Shown here: one piece after another, positions 30,601-37,967 of the stretch
How positions within the stretch are numbered: the first letter of the stretch is position 1
Layout of the letters: each line of letters opens with the position of its first letter
Assembly: GCF_900129295.1 (NCBI RefSeq)
Contig: NZ_FQUU01000014.1
Span: 1-64,000 of the forward strand
Origin: Flavisolibacter ginsengisoli DSM 18119
GTDB taxonomy: Bacteria; Bacteroidota; Bacteroidia; Chitinophagales; Chitinophagaceae
Direction: 5' to 3'
DNA length: 64,000 nt
Position numbers and translations under genes: made by a program
Notes under the pieces: model-generated
Seen by the model: only the letters and a program-made list of their open reading frames with translations
What the model was told of the DNA's origin: nothing
Database searches by the model: none

Positions 30601-31826
30601 GATTGTTGACACGCGATTCATTGTTTAATGCACTGATACAGCAGCGTTATAATCAGCACATTAGTATCACTGCTCAAATCAGTCCTATTCGTGATCTGAA
30701 CATAGACCTGAATCTTGACAGGACCTACGATAAGAATTATTCGGAGTTATATAAGGACACAGGTGGAGTGGATTCAAAACTGCAACGTTTTAACCCTTAT
30801 GCTACCGGAAGTTTCAGCATGAGCTATATTTCATACCAGACATTGTTTACTAAGTTTGACCCTAACGAGATATCAGAAACCTTCAGGCAGTTTGAGGCCA
30901 ACAGGTTATTATTATCGCAAAGGTTGGGTGGTAAGAATATTTATGCCGATCCCAATTTAACCACCCCTGATGGTTATGTTCAGGGCTATGGTCGTTATGC
31001 ACAGGATGTATTGATCCCTGCCTTCCTGGCGGCCTATACCAAAAAAGATCCGTTTAGTATCCAGTTGATCAAAAACTCCAATCCTAATCTTAGGGCTAAT
31101 CCATTTTCAAGTTTGATACCTAAGCCTAACTGGAATATTACCTATAATGGATTGACAAGGATGAAGGGAATGGAAAAGATATTTACCAGCTTCACAGTGC
31201 GACATGGGTATAATAGTACTTTGAGCATGAATAGTTTTAATACTGCACTGTTGTTTATGGATCCCCTGAGAGTAGGTTACCCTTACTTCAGGGACACACA
31301 GACTGGTAACTATGTCCCTTACTTCCTGGTGCCAAATATTACTATCAGTGAGCAGTTCAGCCCATTGGTAGGTGTCGACATGTCTTTTACCAATCAGTTG
31401 TCTACCAGGTTTGAATATAAAAAGTCAAGGCAGTTAAGCTTAAGTTTGGTGGATTACCAACTGGCAGAAAACCGTTCTACTGAATACTCGATAGGCATTG
31501 ACTGGCGTAAAAGAGGAGTGCCATTTTTAAGGAATATCAAGATAGGGAAAAGTGGTAAAGGACTGGATAATGATGTTACCATGCGTTTTGATTTCAGTTT
31601 AAGGGATGATGCCACAGCCAATACCAAACTTGATCAGAATACAGCATTTGGTACAGCAGGTCAGAAAGTGATCAGGTTGGCGCCTTCCATTGATTATGTT
31701 ATGAACAACAGGGTCAATATCAAATTGTATTTTGAACAGAACAGGTCAATTCCTAAAATAGCAACTACTGCACCCATAACAACTACAAGAGCGGGTGTTC
31801 AGATCCGTGTTTCTTTATTGCAATAA
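24663..31826 (+). CDS. sprA: T9SS outer-membrane translocon protein SprA
   Basis: A 2387-residue giant barrel that forms the outer-membrane pore of the type IX secretion system (Sov in Porphyromonas). Family features include RPSGYVDLSAGYQG near 150, INYNTLANFDFENQLK, the repeated motility-related modules, VIYIDDFEGTRSTVDLRF near 820 and a C-terminal run of amphipathic strands ending IRVSLLQ. Length agrees with the family. Start choice: TTG at 24663 gives a signal peptide with two Lys in its n-region (MASHSTYKFPK) ahead of the hydrophobic VVTLLISTFAFF; ATG at 24696 would leave an uncharged start. An in-frame TAG lies five codons upstream of the TTG, so no earlier start exists. It follows ruvA by 37 bp and ends at a strong terminator. 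Confidence 0.96.
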   Translation: MASHSTYKFPKMVVTLLISTFAFFQAQNLYSQQSPQDTSRYPLQDRRGDPYNFPNRNPFDLKDTGFVKRTIEYDPKTKQYYIVEKIGNQYYRSPATFSMDEFLKLQGQKDEQAYFRQRANLLSNLNRRNFKPKFGFSKDWVNRITGNGKVEIRPSGYVDLSAGYQGQNIKNPTLPERARKTGGFDFNENAQLQVDAKIGDKINLPINYNTLANFDFENQLKLDYQGKEDEILKQFQMGNVSFASKGTLIPGAQSLFGIKTQLQFGKLYLSTVLANQRSQRQSLGMQGSSATQSFSIRADEYEENRHFLMAQYFRKNYNKAMRDLPIVRSPVQILRVEVWVTNRLGIVPDFQNATGYRDVVAFMDMGERDPYNKILLTGSGDSMPRNNANDLFNVLSTNPNTRNSSLVQQTLTGLGFQPVQDFEKTFARKLQPSEYYFNPQIGFISLNQPLQPDEVVGVAYQYTSNGRIYQVGEFSQDIPPDSSGNTQKVLFLKLLKATSQRTNLPIWDLMMKNVYSVGFGQLERNDFRLDVTYEEPSAGDKRYLPPTNVLPQYKGIPIIQLDNLDRLNNQNDPQPDGLFDYIEGFTVISSQSRIIFPVLEPFGHDLDYVYPSQAEAEKYLFYPLYDTIKAIAQNYTNLDRFKLVGRSKSAVNSEYQLGFNIPRGSVSVTAGGRILQENIDYEINYDLGTLRITNPAIIQSGLPVQVQFENNATFGLQQRNYLGLRLDYLVNRHLTVGGTMVRLSERPFFTKQGYGEDPIRNTMYGTDFDYRNDFPRMTKWLNKLPFYSTKAMSSITAYGEAAMLKPGHAPQIGQGGEGVIYIDDFEGTRSTVDLRFPLISWTLASTPQNSPDKDNNILFPEATLNNNLASGYNRAKLAWYNIEPVLQERKNSNNPLRNDPAELSKPETRQVLSTEIFPQRTNDLGQNLLTTFDLAYYPQERGPYNFRTSDLNPSNGALMTPRKSWGGIMRSIDQTDFETSNIEFIEFWVQDPFINNRNPQGGELYFDLGNISEDVLHDGQRLYENGLPTPSQPNLPVDETVWGKVPRNPIQVTNAFSNDPNDRPFQDVGFDGLTDTAEQRKFQPYLQQLATVVGSNSPVYKKAQADPSADNFKGYRDPAYDAQPVAGILQRYKDINNPHGNSPVASSTDQFTNAFTLYPDQEELNRDNTLNEVEEYFQYRVELKPGMDQLNNKYITDIREANVRLADGSSRTEKWFLFRIPVKDVQAKVGNIPDLKSIRFMRMFLTDFEDTTVLRFAKLELVRNQWRNFTYEVDTTGNYVPLPANDPTKVNVLAVNLEENDQRTPIPYRQSPGIERQQQISNNNVQLLLNEQSLSLRLNNLLQSKARGVFKTMSLDLRQYGSLKMFVHVEDMLNPGTHINNGDLNAVVRLGNDFVSNYYEVKIPLRVTPWGTRDSLGIWPAENNLDFDLSILTQLKTRRNSSGASPSIYYQEKGAGGKTFAVMGNPNLGEVRGMFLGIENVGQETVNTEAWFNELRLSKLDEKGGYAALGRVDIRLADLGNLNFSGSMRSIGFGTLEQKVNERSRETFSQYDISTNLDLGRLLPRTSGIQIPMYAGYSKTTTTPEYDPYDLDLKLSQKINAASSKTVADSIRRDAIDETTIKTLNFTSVKKNKTNGKPPQPWDISNIDLNYSFIHQQRTNPIIELEDVKRTRAAIGYNYAPQPKFIEPLKKVFKSSSPWLALIRDFNFNYKPSLISIKADVFRQFGVLRNRNVGTSFKLPETFNKFFYFDRYYSLRWDLTRSLTLDFNAVNNARVDEPFGHIDTKDKRDTVKRNFWSGGRNTHYHQEASLTYNLPTSKLPLLDWTTVRATYAAKYDWVAASLLARELGNTLVNGQTRNLTADFDFDRLYTKWRFLRAVYSDAPVAPKPAPTVKDTSTKRKEKDPNQMPTVSGVPKFFARLVTSVKRIGVQYTEDLGTLLPGYLDSTKVLGMNLGTGNPGWKYVMGYQPDTSDINEFGRKGLLTRDSLFNALIQQRYNQHISITAQISPIRDLNIDLNLDRTYDKNYSELYKDTGGVDSKLQRFNPYATGSFSMSYISYQTLFTKFDPNEISETFRQFEANRLLLSQRLGGKNIYADPNLTTPDGYVQGYGRYAQDVLIPAFLAAYTKKDPFSIQLIKNSNPNLRANPFSSLIPKPNWNITYNGLTRMKGMEKIFTSFTVRHGYNSTLSMNSFNTALLFMDPLRVGYPYFRDTQTGNYVPYFLVPNITISEQFSPLVGVDMSFTNQLSTRFEYKKSRQLSLSLVDYQLAENRSTEYSIGIDWRKRGVPFLRNIKIGKSGKGLDNDVTMRFDFSLRDDATANTKLDQNTAFGTAGQKVIRLAPSIDYVMNNRVNIKLYFEQNRSIPKIATTAPITTTRAGVQIRVSLLQ

Positions 31827-31850
31827 TTAAACGTGCAAATGAATTATAAA

Positions 31851-31880
31851 TAATAAGCCTCAAGCAATTGAGGCTTATTA
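31851..31880. terminator. Bidirectional terminator after sprA
   Basis: A perfect 13-bp stem, TAATAAGCCTCAA and TTGAGGCTTATTA, encloses a GCAA tetraloop and is followed by four T on the plus strand and preceded by A-rich sequence for the minus strand. It lies between the convergent stops of sprA (31826) and the small secreted protein gene (31883). Confidence 0.88.
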
Positions 31881-31882
31881 TT

Positions 31883-32350
31883 TTAAACCCTTGTCTTTTT
31901 AAACAGCATTACATAACCACACAGCCCTTTCTTTTTCTTTTTATTGACTTGTAAAATCCTGAATTGATGGTAAAGTGTAACCTTAGGCACGTAGGAGAAG
32001 GAGATAAAATTGCTTTCGCTGCGGCTTCGTTTTTCATAGATCACCATATTTCCATCGGCATCGATCAAACGCACTTCTACCTGGCTGGAATTGTGATCCC
32101 CGATAAATACAAAATGATATAATGATTTTTCCTGCAATGGTACGATCACCGGCAGTTCATACTGGCTTTCCATAGTCACTGAATTTTCTTTCAGGAGCGT
32201 AAAGCCTTCCAATGCTACAGCCTTTGTGATACTATCTGCCTGAACATGTATTAATGAGTCATTGCACGGTTGAAGTTTTAAAACTTCCTGTGAAAAGGCA
32301 CAGGTACAAGAAATGGTTATCAGTAAAAAGGGAAGAAGGAGGTTTTTCAT
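31883..32350 (-). CDS. Small secreted protein, unknown function
   Basis: A 155-residue exported protein I do not recognise. The signal peptide MKNLLLPFLLITISCTCAFS ends before QEVLKLQPC. The mature part looks strand-rich: QYELPVIVPLQEKSLYHFVF, QVEVRLIDADGNMVIYEKR, then a C-terminal basic patch NKKKKKGLCGYVMLF. Two Cys (near 28 and 143) could pair outside the cytoplasm. The Cys residues in the signal peptide (ITISC, TC) might suggest a lipobox, but the surrounding residues fit signal peptidase I better. It shares a terminator with sprA. Upstream, TAGCTTTA resembles a -7 box at five of six positions. Confidence 0.65.
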   Translation of the reverse strand: MKNLLLPFLLITISCTCAFSQEVLKLQPCNDSLIHVQADSITKAVALEGFTLLKENSVTMESQYELPVIVPLQEKSLYHFVFIGDHNSSQVEVRLIDADGNMVIYEKRSRSESNFISFSYVPKVTLYHQFRILQVNKKKKKGLCGYVMLFKKTRV

Positions 32351-32407
32351 AGTAAAATACGTTGAATATAAAGCTAATTTAAAGCTATTACCGGCGTTAA
32401 GAATAGC

Positions 32408-33178
32408 TTATTCGATTGTTCCTGATCTGTTAATAACAAATGAGTTGGCTTGTTGGGTGCATGTAACTACAAGGTCATTGATACATACGTGGGCGGGTAG
32501 GGAAGCAGTATAATATATCACATCTGCCACATCTGCCGCAGACAATGGCACAAAACCTTCATATACTTTTTTGGCAGTATCTTCTGCACCTTTAAAACGG
32601 ACAAGAGAGAATTCGGTTTCAGCTGCCCCAGGATGGATGGCTGTGACTTTGATAAAGTGTTGTAACAGGTCTATACGCATAGCCTTGCTAATGGCATCAA
32701 CTGCTGATTTTGATGCACAATACACATTGCCGCCTTCATAAGCTTCTTTCGCCGCAGTAGAACCTATATTGATTATATGGCCTTTTTTTCTTTTGATCAT
32801 AAAAGGAATGATTGCTTTTGAAACATACAATAATCCCTTTACGTTCGTATCTATCATAGTATCCCAATCATCCAGGCTGGCCTTGTCAAATTGATCCCTT
32901 CCAAGGGCAAGCCCGGCATTGTTCACCAGGATGTCCACATGTTTCCAATCTTCAGGTAAATTGTTTATGGTTTCAAAAACGGCCTTCTGGTCACGCACAT
33001 CAAATGGTGCAGCAAAACATTTTACACCATATTTGTCTTCCAGGTAATGCTTTTGGTTCTGTAACCGGTCTTCCCTGCGTCCATTCAAAATGAGGTTGTA
33101 ACCATTCTTAGCAAACTGCAATGCACAAGCTTCACCAAAACCCGAAGTAGTGCCCGTAATGAAAACTATCTTATTCAT
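32408..33178 (-). CDS. Short-chain dehydrogenase/reductase (YdfG-like SDR)
   Basis: A 256-residue classical SDR oxidoreductase, cytoplasmic. The cofactor motif is TGTTSGFG (residues 8-15), the structural NNAG follows near 87, and the catalytic pair is Tyr153 and Lys157 in YCASK with Ser about 13 residues earlier in INIGSTAAKEAYEGG. NGRRE after the second strand suggests NADP(H) preference. The wording is close to the YdfG/serine 3-dehydrogenase group that reduces 3-hydroxy acids or malonic semialdehyde, but substrate cannot be fixed by eye. The gene stands alone; a TATCTTCG box is 5 nt from its ATG. Confidence 0.88.
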   Translation of the reverse strand: MNKIVFITGTTSGFGEACALQFAKNGYNLILNGRREDRLQNQKHYLEDKYGVKCFAAPFDVRDQKAVFETINNLPEDWKHVDILVNNAGLALGRDQFDKASLDDWDTMIDTNVKGLLYVSKAIIPFMIKRKKGHIINIGSTAAKEAYEGGNVYCASKSAVDAISKAMRIDLLQHFIKVTAIHPGAAETEFSLVRFKGAEDTAKKVYEGFVPLSAADVADVIYYTASLPAHVCINDLVVTCTQQANSFVINRSGTIE

Positions 33179-33183
33179 GGCAG

Positions 33184-33191
33184 CGAAGATA
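33184..33191 (-). promoter_or_regulatory. Possible SDR promoter -7 box close to the start
   Basis: On the minus strand TATCTTCG matches TAnnTTTG at five of six positions and is 5 nt from the ATG. It resembles the spacing seen at guaB, folD and the FAD oxidoreductase gene. No -33 partner is clear. Confidence 0.3.
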
Positions 33192-33263
33192 ATCCAATCA
33201 ACTTTTTATTTAGATCCGGGTATGCCTATAACAGGTTAATGTTGGGTATGAAGCTATTCGGGA

Positions 33264-35876
33264 TTACCTGATCAGGGTAACTGTTCCCTTGGCAAAAACA
33301 GACTTCCCGGTATAATCAACCCCTTTTACCACCCATACAAAAGTGCCACTTGCCTGTTCTTTACCGCCGATCTTTCCATCCCAGCCCTTGCCATTAGTTG
33401 TAGTGCTGAATACCAGTTCTCCCCAGCGATTGAAAACACGGAAATATTCGATGTTCAAAATACCTACAGCAATTGGCCGGAATACATCATTTTTTCCATC
33501 GTTGTTGGGAGTAAATGCTGAAGGAACAAAGACCTGTGGGTTGGTTTTAAAAATTTTAACGGTTACAAAGTCCGAATCAGTGCAATTGTTTTCGTCAACA
33601 ACGATCACCCTGTAGGTAATACTATCGAAGCTGCCATTATATATCCCTATAGGATTATGTATATCATCACTGCTCAGGGATGTCTTTGGTGACCATGTAT
33701 AACTTTCGCCTCCGCTTGCATTGAATAATAAAGGTTGATTGACCACTACAGAAGTATCATTCCCTGCAAAGGCCTTAACCTTTGGATAAACAGTTACAAG
33801 GATAGTATCTCTGCCTGGTTTTGGACAGCCTATGTTATCTAAAACTGTCAATACGTAGGAAGTGGTATTTGCCGGGGAAGCTACAGGGTTTAAAGAGTTT
33901 GGATCATTAAGTGAACTTGTTGGCGACCAGGTAAAAGAACTCCCTTGTATGCTTGCATGTAATTGTGCAGAGGTTTTAAAGCAAACAGCAGTGTCGGCGC
34001 CGGCATTGGATGCTGGGTAAGGTACTGTAGTTACAATCACATCATCTGTTGCTTTACATCTTCCAATTGTTGCTGTTACCTGGTATGTTGTGCTGCCTGC
34101 TGGCAGGGCATTAGTAACGGCAGTATTAGGATTTTGTATGGTAGCTGCGGGTGACCATACATATCGCAGTCCATCGCCGGTAGCGCTTAACTGCACCGAA
34201 TCTGTAAGGCAGATAACCGTGTCGCCCCTTGCTTTTAATGTAACAAAATTTACTACCCTTACCTGCACTGTATCATTATTAATGCAGCCATTGTCGTCCA
34301 GTTGAACCGTATACCTGGTAGTAGTAGTTGGGTGTACAAAAGGGTCAGCACTTGATGGGTTGATGATGTTCACAGCCGGCGACCAGCTGAAAGATCCAAT
34401 ACCACTGGCATGAAGTTGTAATGTATCACCGTTACATATGAGCGTATCTTGAAAAGGAAGTGTTAGAACTGGTTTATCAATAATGTCAACTGCTTTATAA
34501 ACAGTATCACGGCAACCTTTACTGTTGGTGACAATAAACCGTACATTCTTTGTGCCTGTTTTGCTATAAGTATAAATTGGGTTTTGTAAATCGGAAAGAT
34601 CGTTTTGAACATCAGGATCGCCAAAGTCCCAACTCCATGAATCTATCAACCCATACCTTGTCTTGGTAGTATCAAAGAACTGGGTTGGTTTATTAACGCA
34701 AATACCTGAAGATGTAAAACCAGGAAAGAATCCTGGGTAAACTTTGATCCTGGAGATTGCACTGTCGCTGCATTCTTCACCACGATTGATAGCAAGTTTA
34801 AAAACATAGGTGCCCGTATCGGCATAGGTATGAGTAGGATTTTGTAGGGTTGAGGTAAAACCATCACCAAAATCCCAGAAGTATGATTTGATCAGAACTG
34901 AAGCTGGGGCTTCATTTCCAAATGTATAAGTAAATCCGTCACAGGAAAGGTATTCCTGTTTAAGTGCTGCATCAGCTACATTACAATCCCCAACTTTTAT
35001 CTGGAGGTCTTTTCTTTGGGTTGCAATGGGTTTTCCATTGCGGTATTCCGTAACGCAAACTGTCACCACGTAGATACCCACAGAGGGTGCAATACCGCAG
35101 ATCATACCAGTCTTGGTATCAAGGGTTACATTAGGTCCTAATGGAGATTCTCCAAAATAAGGCCTGGAATAAGGTACAGAAATATAGGGAGGACTTGATG
35201 GGTCCGGGGCGGGATCATTGGGTGAACCTCCAAGGTATGCGCCACAAAAACTGTAAGCCAAAGAATCTCTTAAAGAAGGATCATTGCTATCGGGGTCTGA
35301 AGCGCTAAAGTCATAACAAAAATAATTATTAGCGCATATTATTACCGTATCTCTCCCGGTGAACCTTGCGCTATTGTTAGCTGGTCCATTTGCAAGGATG
35401 GAAGTGCCGGGTATCTCGGCTATATAAGTGGCACCAACCTGGTTAGAACCTATAAGGTTGTTGATCCCTGCTATCCTGCAGCATCTCTGGTAAGCTACAG
35501 TATAGCCATTAGCAACACCTGGAAGTGTAACATCAAATTCGTAATAGCCCACCTGGTAGCAAACATCCGGAGGATTTTGAATACATGGACTTGGCGCGCT
35601 GAGATCCAGGGTAACAGTTGGGTTTTTTTCAATGTCCTTCTGCCATACCAAGCTGTTATTTGAATTATTGAATATGGCAATGCTGGCAGACGGATCTAAT
35701 TGTGCTGATCCAGGGGGCGCATTACAATCCCTGTAAAGCTTTAAAACTACATGATAGGTATAATTGTTCCCTGACTGTGAAACAAGGGTATAATACATTT
35801 CCCCACCAGTGATATGATTGGCATTGGCTGCAATAGCTCCGACGCAAATTATAATAAGCAGGAAAAGTTTTTTCAT
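33264..35876 (-). CDS. PKD-repeat surface protein with T9SS gliding-type C-terminal domain
   Basis: An 870-residue secreted adhesin-like protein. After a signal peptide (MKKLFLLIIICVGAIAANA) comes a conserved N-terminal domain starting NHITGGEMYY, then PKD modules (YFWDFGDGFTSTLQNPTHTY, SWDFGD...NPIYTYSKTGTKNV), then three or four repeats with the pattern WSP...LN(D)P...P..TT.Y.V.V.D..GC. The end (FVPSAFTPNNDGKNDVF through GTVTLIR) is the gliding-motility-associated C-terminal domain, which directs export by the type IX system. It is therefore a probable cargo of SprA. Its start overlaps the stop of the hydrolase gene upstream by four bases (ATGA), so it is translated from the same transcript. 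Confidence 0.93.
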   Translation of the reverse strand: MKKLFLLIIICVGAIAANANHITGGEMYYTLVSQSGNNYTYHVVLKLYRDCNAPPGSAQLDPSASIAIFNNSNNSLVWQKDIEKNPTVTLDLSAPSPCIQNPPDVCYQVGYYEFDVTLPGVANGYTVAYQRCCRIAGINNLIGSNQVGATYIAEIPGTSILANGPANNSARFTGRDTVIICANNYFCYDFSASDPDSNDPSLRDSLAYSFCGAYLGGSPNDPAPDPSSPPYISVPYSRPYFGESPLGPNVTLDTKTGMICGIAPSVGIYVVTVCVTEYRNGKPIATQRKDLQIKVGDCNVADAALKQEYLSCDGFTYTFGNEAPASVLIKSYFWDFGDGFTSTLQNPTHTYADTGTYVFKLAINRGEECSDSAISRIKVYPGFFPGFTSSGICVNKPTQFFDTTKTRYGLIDSWSWDFGDPDVQNDLSDLQNPIYTYSKTGTKNVRFIVTNSKGCRDTVYKAVDIIDKPVLTLPFQDTLICNGDTLQLHASGIGSFSWSPAVNIINPSSADPFVHPTTTTRYTVQLDDNGCINNDTVQVRVVNFVTLKARGDTVICLTDSVQLSATGDGLRYVWSPAATIQNPNTAVTNALPAGSTTYQVTATIGRCKATDDVIVTTVPYPASNAGADTAVCFKTSAQLHASIQGSSFTWSPTSSLNDPNSLNPVASPANTTSYVLTVLDNIGCPKPGRDTILVTVYPKVKAFAGNDTSVVVNQPLLFNASGGESYTWSPKTSLSSDDIHNPIGIYNGSFDSITYRVIVVDENNCTDSDFVTVKIFKTNPQVFVPSAFTPNNDGKNDVFRPIAVGILNIEYFRVFNRWGELVFSTTTNGKGWDGKIGGKEQASGTFVWVVKGVDYTGKSVFAKGTVTLIR

Positions 35877-36712
35877 TCTGGCTGAGTGGTCTTTGTAACG
35901 CTGGCGATATAGTTTCTTAATAAACTGTCGGCTTCCACTCTTTCTTCAATCATTCCCATATGGCCGGATTCGTTAAGTATATGAATATACGAAAGTTCAG
36001 GAAGGTAAGATTGCTCTAACCCCTCCCTTAAGGGAACTGCGGTATCATATTTTCCAAAAACAAATAAAACCGGCAAATGGGTCTGTTTTAATATTTCTGT
36101 CCTTTCTGGCCGATTGATCATTGACACATAATAAGAAACGAGTGCTGCAGCAGAAAAGTTGTGTGAAGCACTAATTTGATCTTCAATAAGGTGCGCACTT
36201 TTTTCCTTTGTAACAGGGCTGAATAAATTGGGTATGCTGGTCTTTAAAAACTCGAAGGGTCCATGGCTTTGAATGAATTTGATACCTTTTTGCCGTATTT
36301 GTTTCTTTTCTTCACTATCTGCAAAGGCAGTTGAATGAAATAAGCCAAAACCCCTGAGCATATGGTGGTACTTTTCCGCAAATGCAAGGGTAATATACCC
36401 ACCCATGCTATGACCTATCATAATAACCGAATGAGGCTCACCCTCTTTAAAAAAAAGTGAGGCGGTTTCATGTTCAATCAATGCTTTTATTGATTCTGCT
36501 AAACCCTCCATACTCATATCATCAATGATTTCAGAGGCACCGCTTCCGGGTAGGTCTGGTATGATCAATTTTAATGCAGGGAAAGCATCATACTGATTTT
36601 GCCATACATTTCCGTCTTCCCCAAAACCATGGAGTAGTACTACAACAGCTCCTTCCCCTTTGCAACGATAAGCAAGCTTTTTACCCTTTATTGTGATCTC
36701 TTTCTGTTCCAT
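35873..36712 (-). CDS. Alpha/beta-hydrolase
   Basis: A 279-residue cytoplasmic hydrolase. LLHGFGEDG (26-34) forms the oxyanion-hole region, the nucleophile Ser102 lies in GHSMGG, and FGKYDTAVP and ESGHMGMIEE supply the probable Asp and His. The fold matches the general esterase/haloperoxidase-like group; the substrate is unknown. It lies in a tight operon: its start lies 32 bp inside the end of the DUF4105 gene, and its stop overlaps the start of the PKD gene. Translational coupling is likely. Confidence 0.88.
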   Translation of the reverse strand: MEQKEITIKGKKLAYRCKGEGAVVVLLHGFGEDGNVWQNQYDAFPALKLIIPDLPGSGASEIIDDMSMEGLAESIKALIEHETASLFFKEGEPHSVIMIGHSMGGYITLAFAEKYHHMLRGFGLFHSTAFADSEEKKQIRQKGIKFIQSHGPFEFLKTSIPNLFSPVTKEKSAHLIEDQISASHNFSAAALVSYYVSMINRPERTEILKQTHLPVLFVFGKYDTAVPLREGLEQSYLPELSYIHILNESGHMGMIEERVEADSLLRNYIASVTKTTQPE

Positions 36713-37880
36713 ATGATGGATTTTTAGCTAAGTTCCAACTTCTCCAGGCTATCAGTAAAGCAATTGGAAGCAGGGAAAGGTTCAATTGCTGCGGAAGAAA
36801 GAACCATGTAATGATTAAAATAATACTGAGCCAGAAAACAGACTTGAAATAACTGGATACCCATAAGCTTCTTTTGCCTATGAAAAAAGCCAGAATTACA
36901 TGAGTTGGCAATGCCCAGGCAAGATTATAATTATTGCTGGTAACAGTATGATCTGTACCAAACCACATAAAAAGCAAAAGCAATCCTGCAAGCCCCAAAA
37001 TGAAAAAGAAAAGGAAATCAAATATGAGCAAGGCCCTGGAAGTTCTTTTTCCTTTTTTCAGCGAAAGGAACAGAACAACAAGGAAGAGTAAGGTAAAACA
37101 AACCATTGGCGTAAATATTCCAGAACTGGCTAGTGGAGAAGGCATGGTTAAAACCGGGGCTGGAGCTGAAACCAAATACTTGCCATTTACGCGGGCACTG
37201 TCAAATCCCTTAAGCAAATAATCGGGTAGAAACATAGACTGCAGGTTGGTAACCTTGCGGTCCAGTTTTGCACCTAATAAAATATCAATGCCTAACTTGC
37301 TCCAGGGTTCATGACCCTTGTCCAGGTAACTGTGTATCAGGTTCCTGAAGCTGGGGACATTGGCAGGTAGAATATTATTAAAAATTACAGGTGATGCGGT
37401 ATTGTTTGCAACAATATCCCTTGCTCTTGTAGTGCAGTTGTCAAAAAGGAAATCATATTTGTAATGCCTGTTTTCCTCTAAGGCATTAATTTGTAAAGCA
37501 CTGTATAACTTTATTTTTTCAGCACACGATAATTGAAGTTCCTGTTCCACTACGCTTCGGCTTTCCACGTGGTAAGTATAAAGGAAATCGGGGAAGGCTT
37601 CCACTGACAAAGAATACAACAATTTTCCACGAATGAATTTGCTATAAAAATCCGGAGCAAATTCAAATGTTCCATAATTGTATACTGCATCTACACCCGC
37701 CAGGCTATCCTGCACCCTTATTGCGGTATGGCCAAACGTTGAATACAGTTCTTCACCCGGAGCACAGGTGAGTAAGGTTATCCTTAAACTGCAATTTTTT
37801 AAGGAATCAGGAGCTTGCCGGGAAAAGGAAGGGAAGCAAAGCCAGACTAATAAGTAAAGCGCAAGTAAAAGCCTTTTCAA
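36681..37880 (-). CDS. DUF4105 (Lnb N-terminal periplasmic) membrane protein
   Basis: A 399-residue protein with an exported N-terminal domain and a membrane-bound C-terminal half. The domain shows the DUF4105/Lnb N-terminal wording: LLTCAPGEELYSTFGHTAIR near 37-54, YNYGTFEF, and FLFDNCTTRARD near 146, where His and Cys look like a papain-like catalytic pair. About five hydrophobic helices follow from residue 250. I set the start at TTG 37880 because MKRLLLALYLLVWL makes a textbook signal peptide, whereas the longer frame to 38036 overlaps the divergent gene and adds a Cys- and Phe-rich nonsense lead. It heads an overlapping operon with the hydrolase and the PKD protein. Confidence 0.82.
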   Translation of the reverse strand: MKRLLLALYLLVWLCFPSFSRQAPDSLKNCSLRITLLTCAPGEELYSTFGHTAIRVQDSLAGVDAVYNYGTFEFAPDFYSKFIRGKLLYSLSVEAFPDFLYTYHVESRSVVEQELQLSCAEKIKLYSALQINALEENRHYKYDFLFDNCTTRARDIVANNTASPVIFNNILPANVPSFRNLIHSYLDKGHEPWSKLGIDILLGAKLDRKVTNLQSMFLPDYLLKGFDSARVNGKYLVSAPAPVLTMPSPLASSGIFTPMVCFTLLFLVVLFLSLKKGKRTSRALLIFDFLFFFILGLAGLLLLFMWFGTDHTVTSNNYNLAWALPTHVILAFFIGKRSLWVSSYFKSVFWLSIILIITWFFLPQQLNLSLLPIALLIAWRSWNLAKNPSYGTERDHNKG

Positions 37881-37967
37881 TAGATCGTTTTGTCTGGGCA
37901 AGATAAGTAAACAGCTTCTTGTTTTAAAGTTAAAAGAACACTGGCATCTTTTGACTATTTTAGAAAA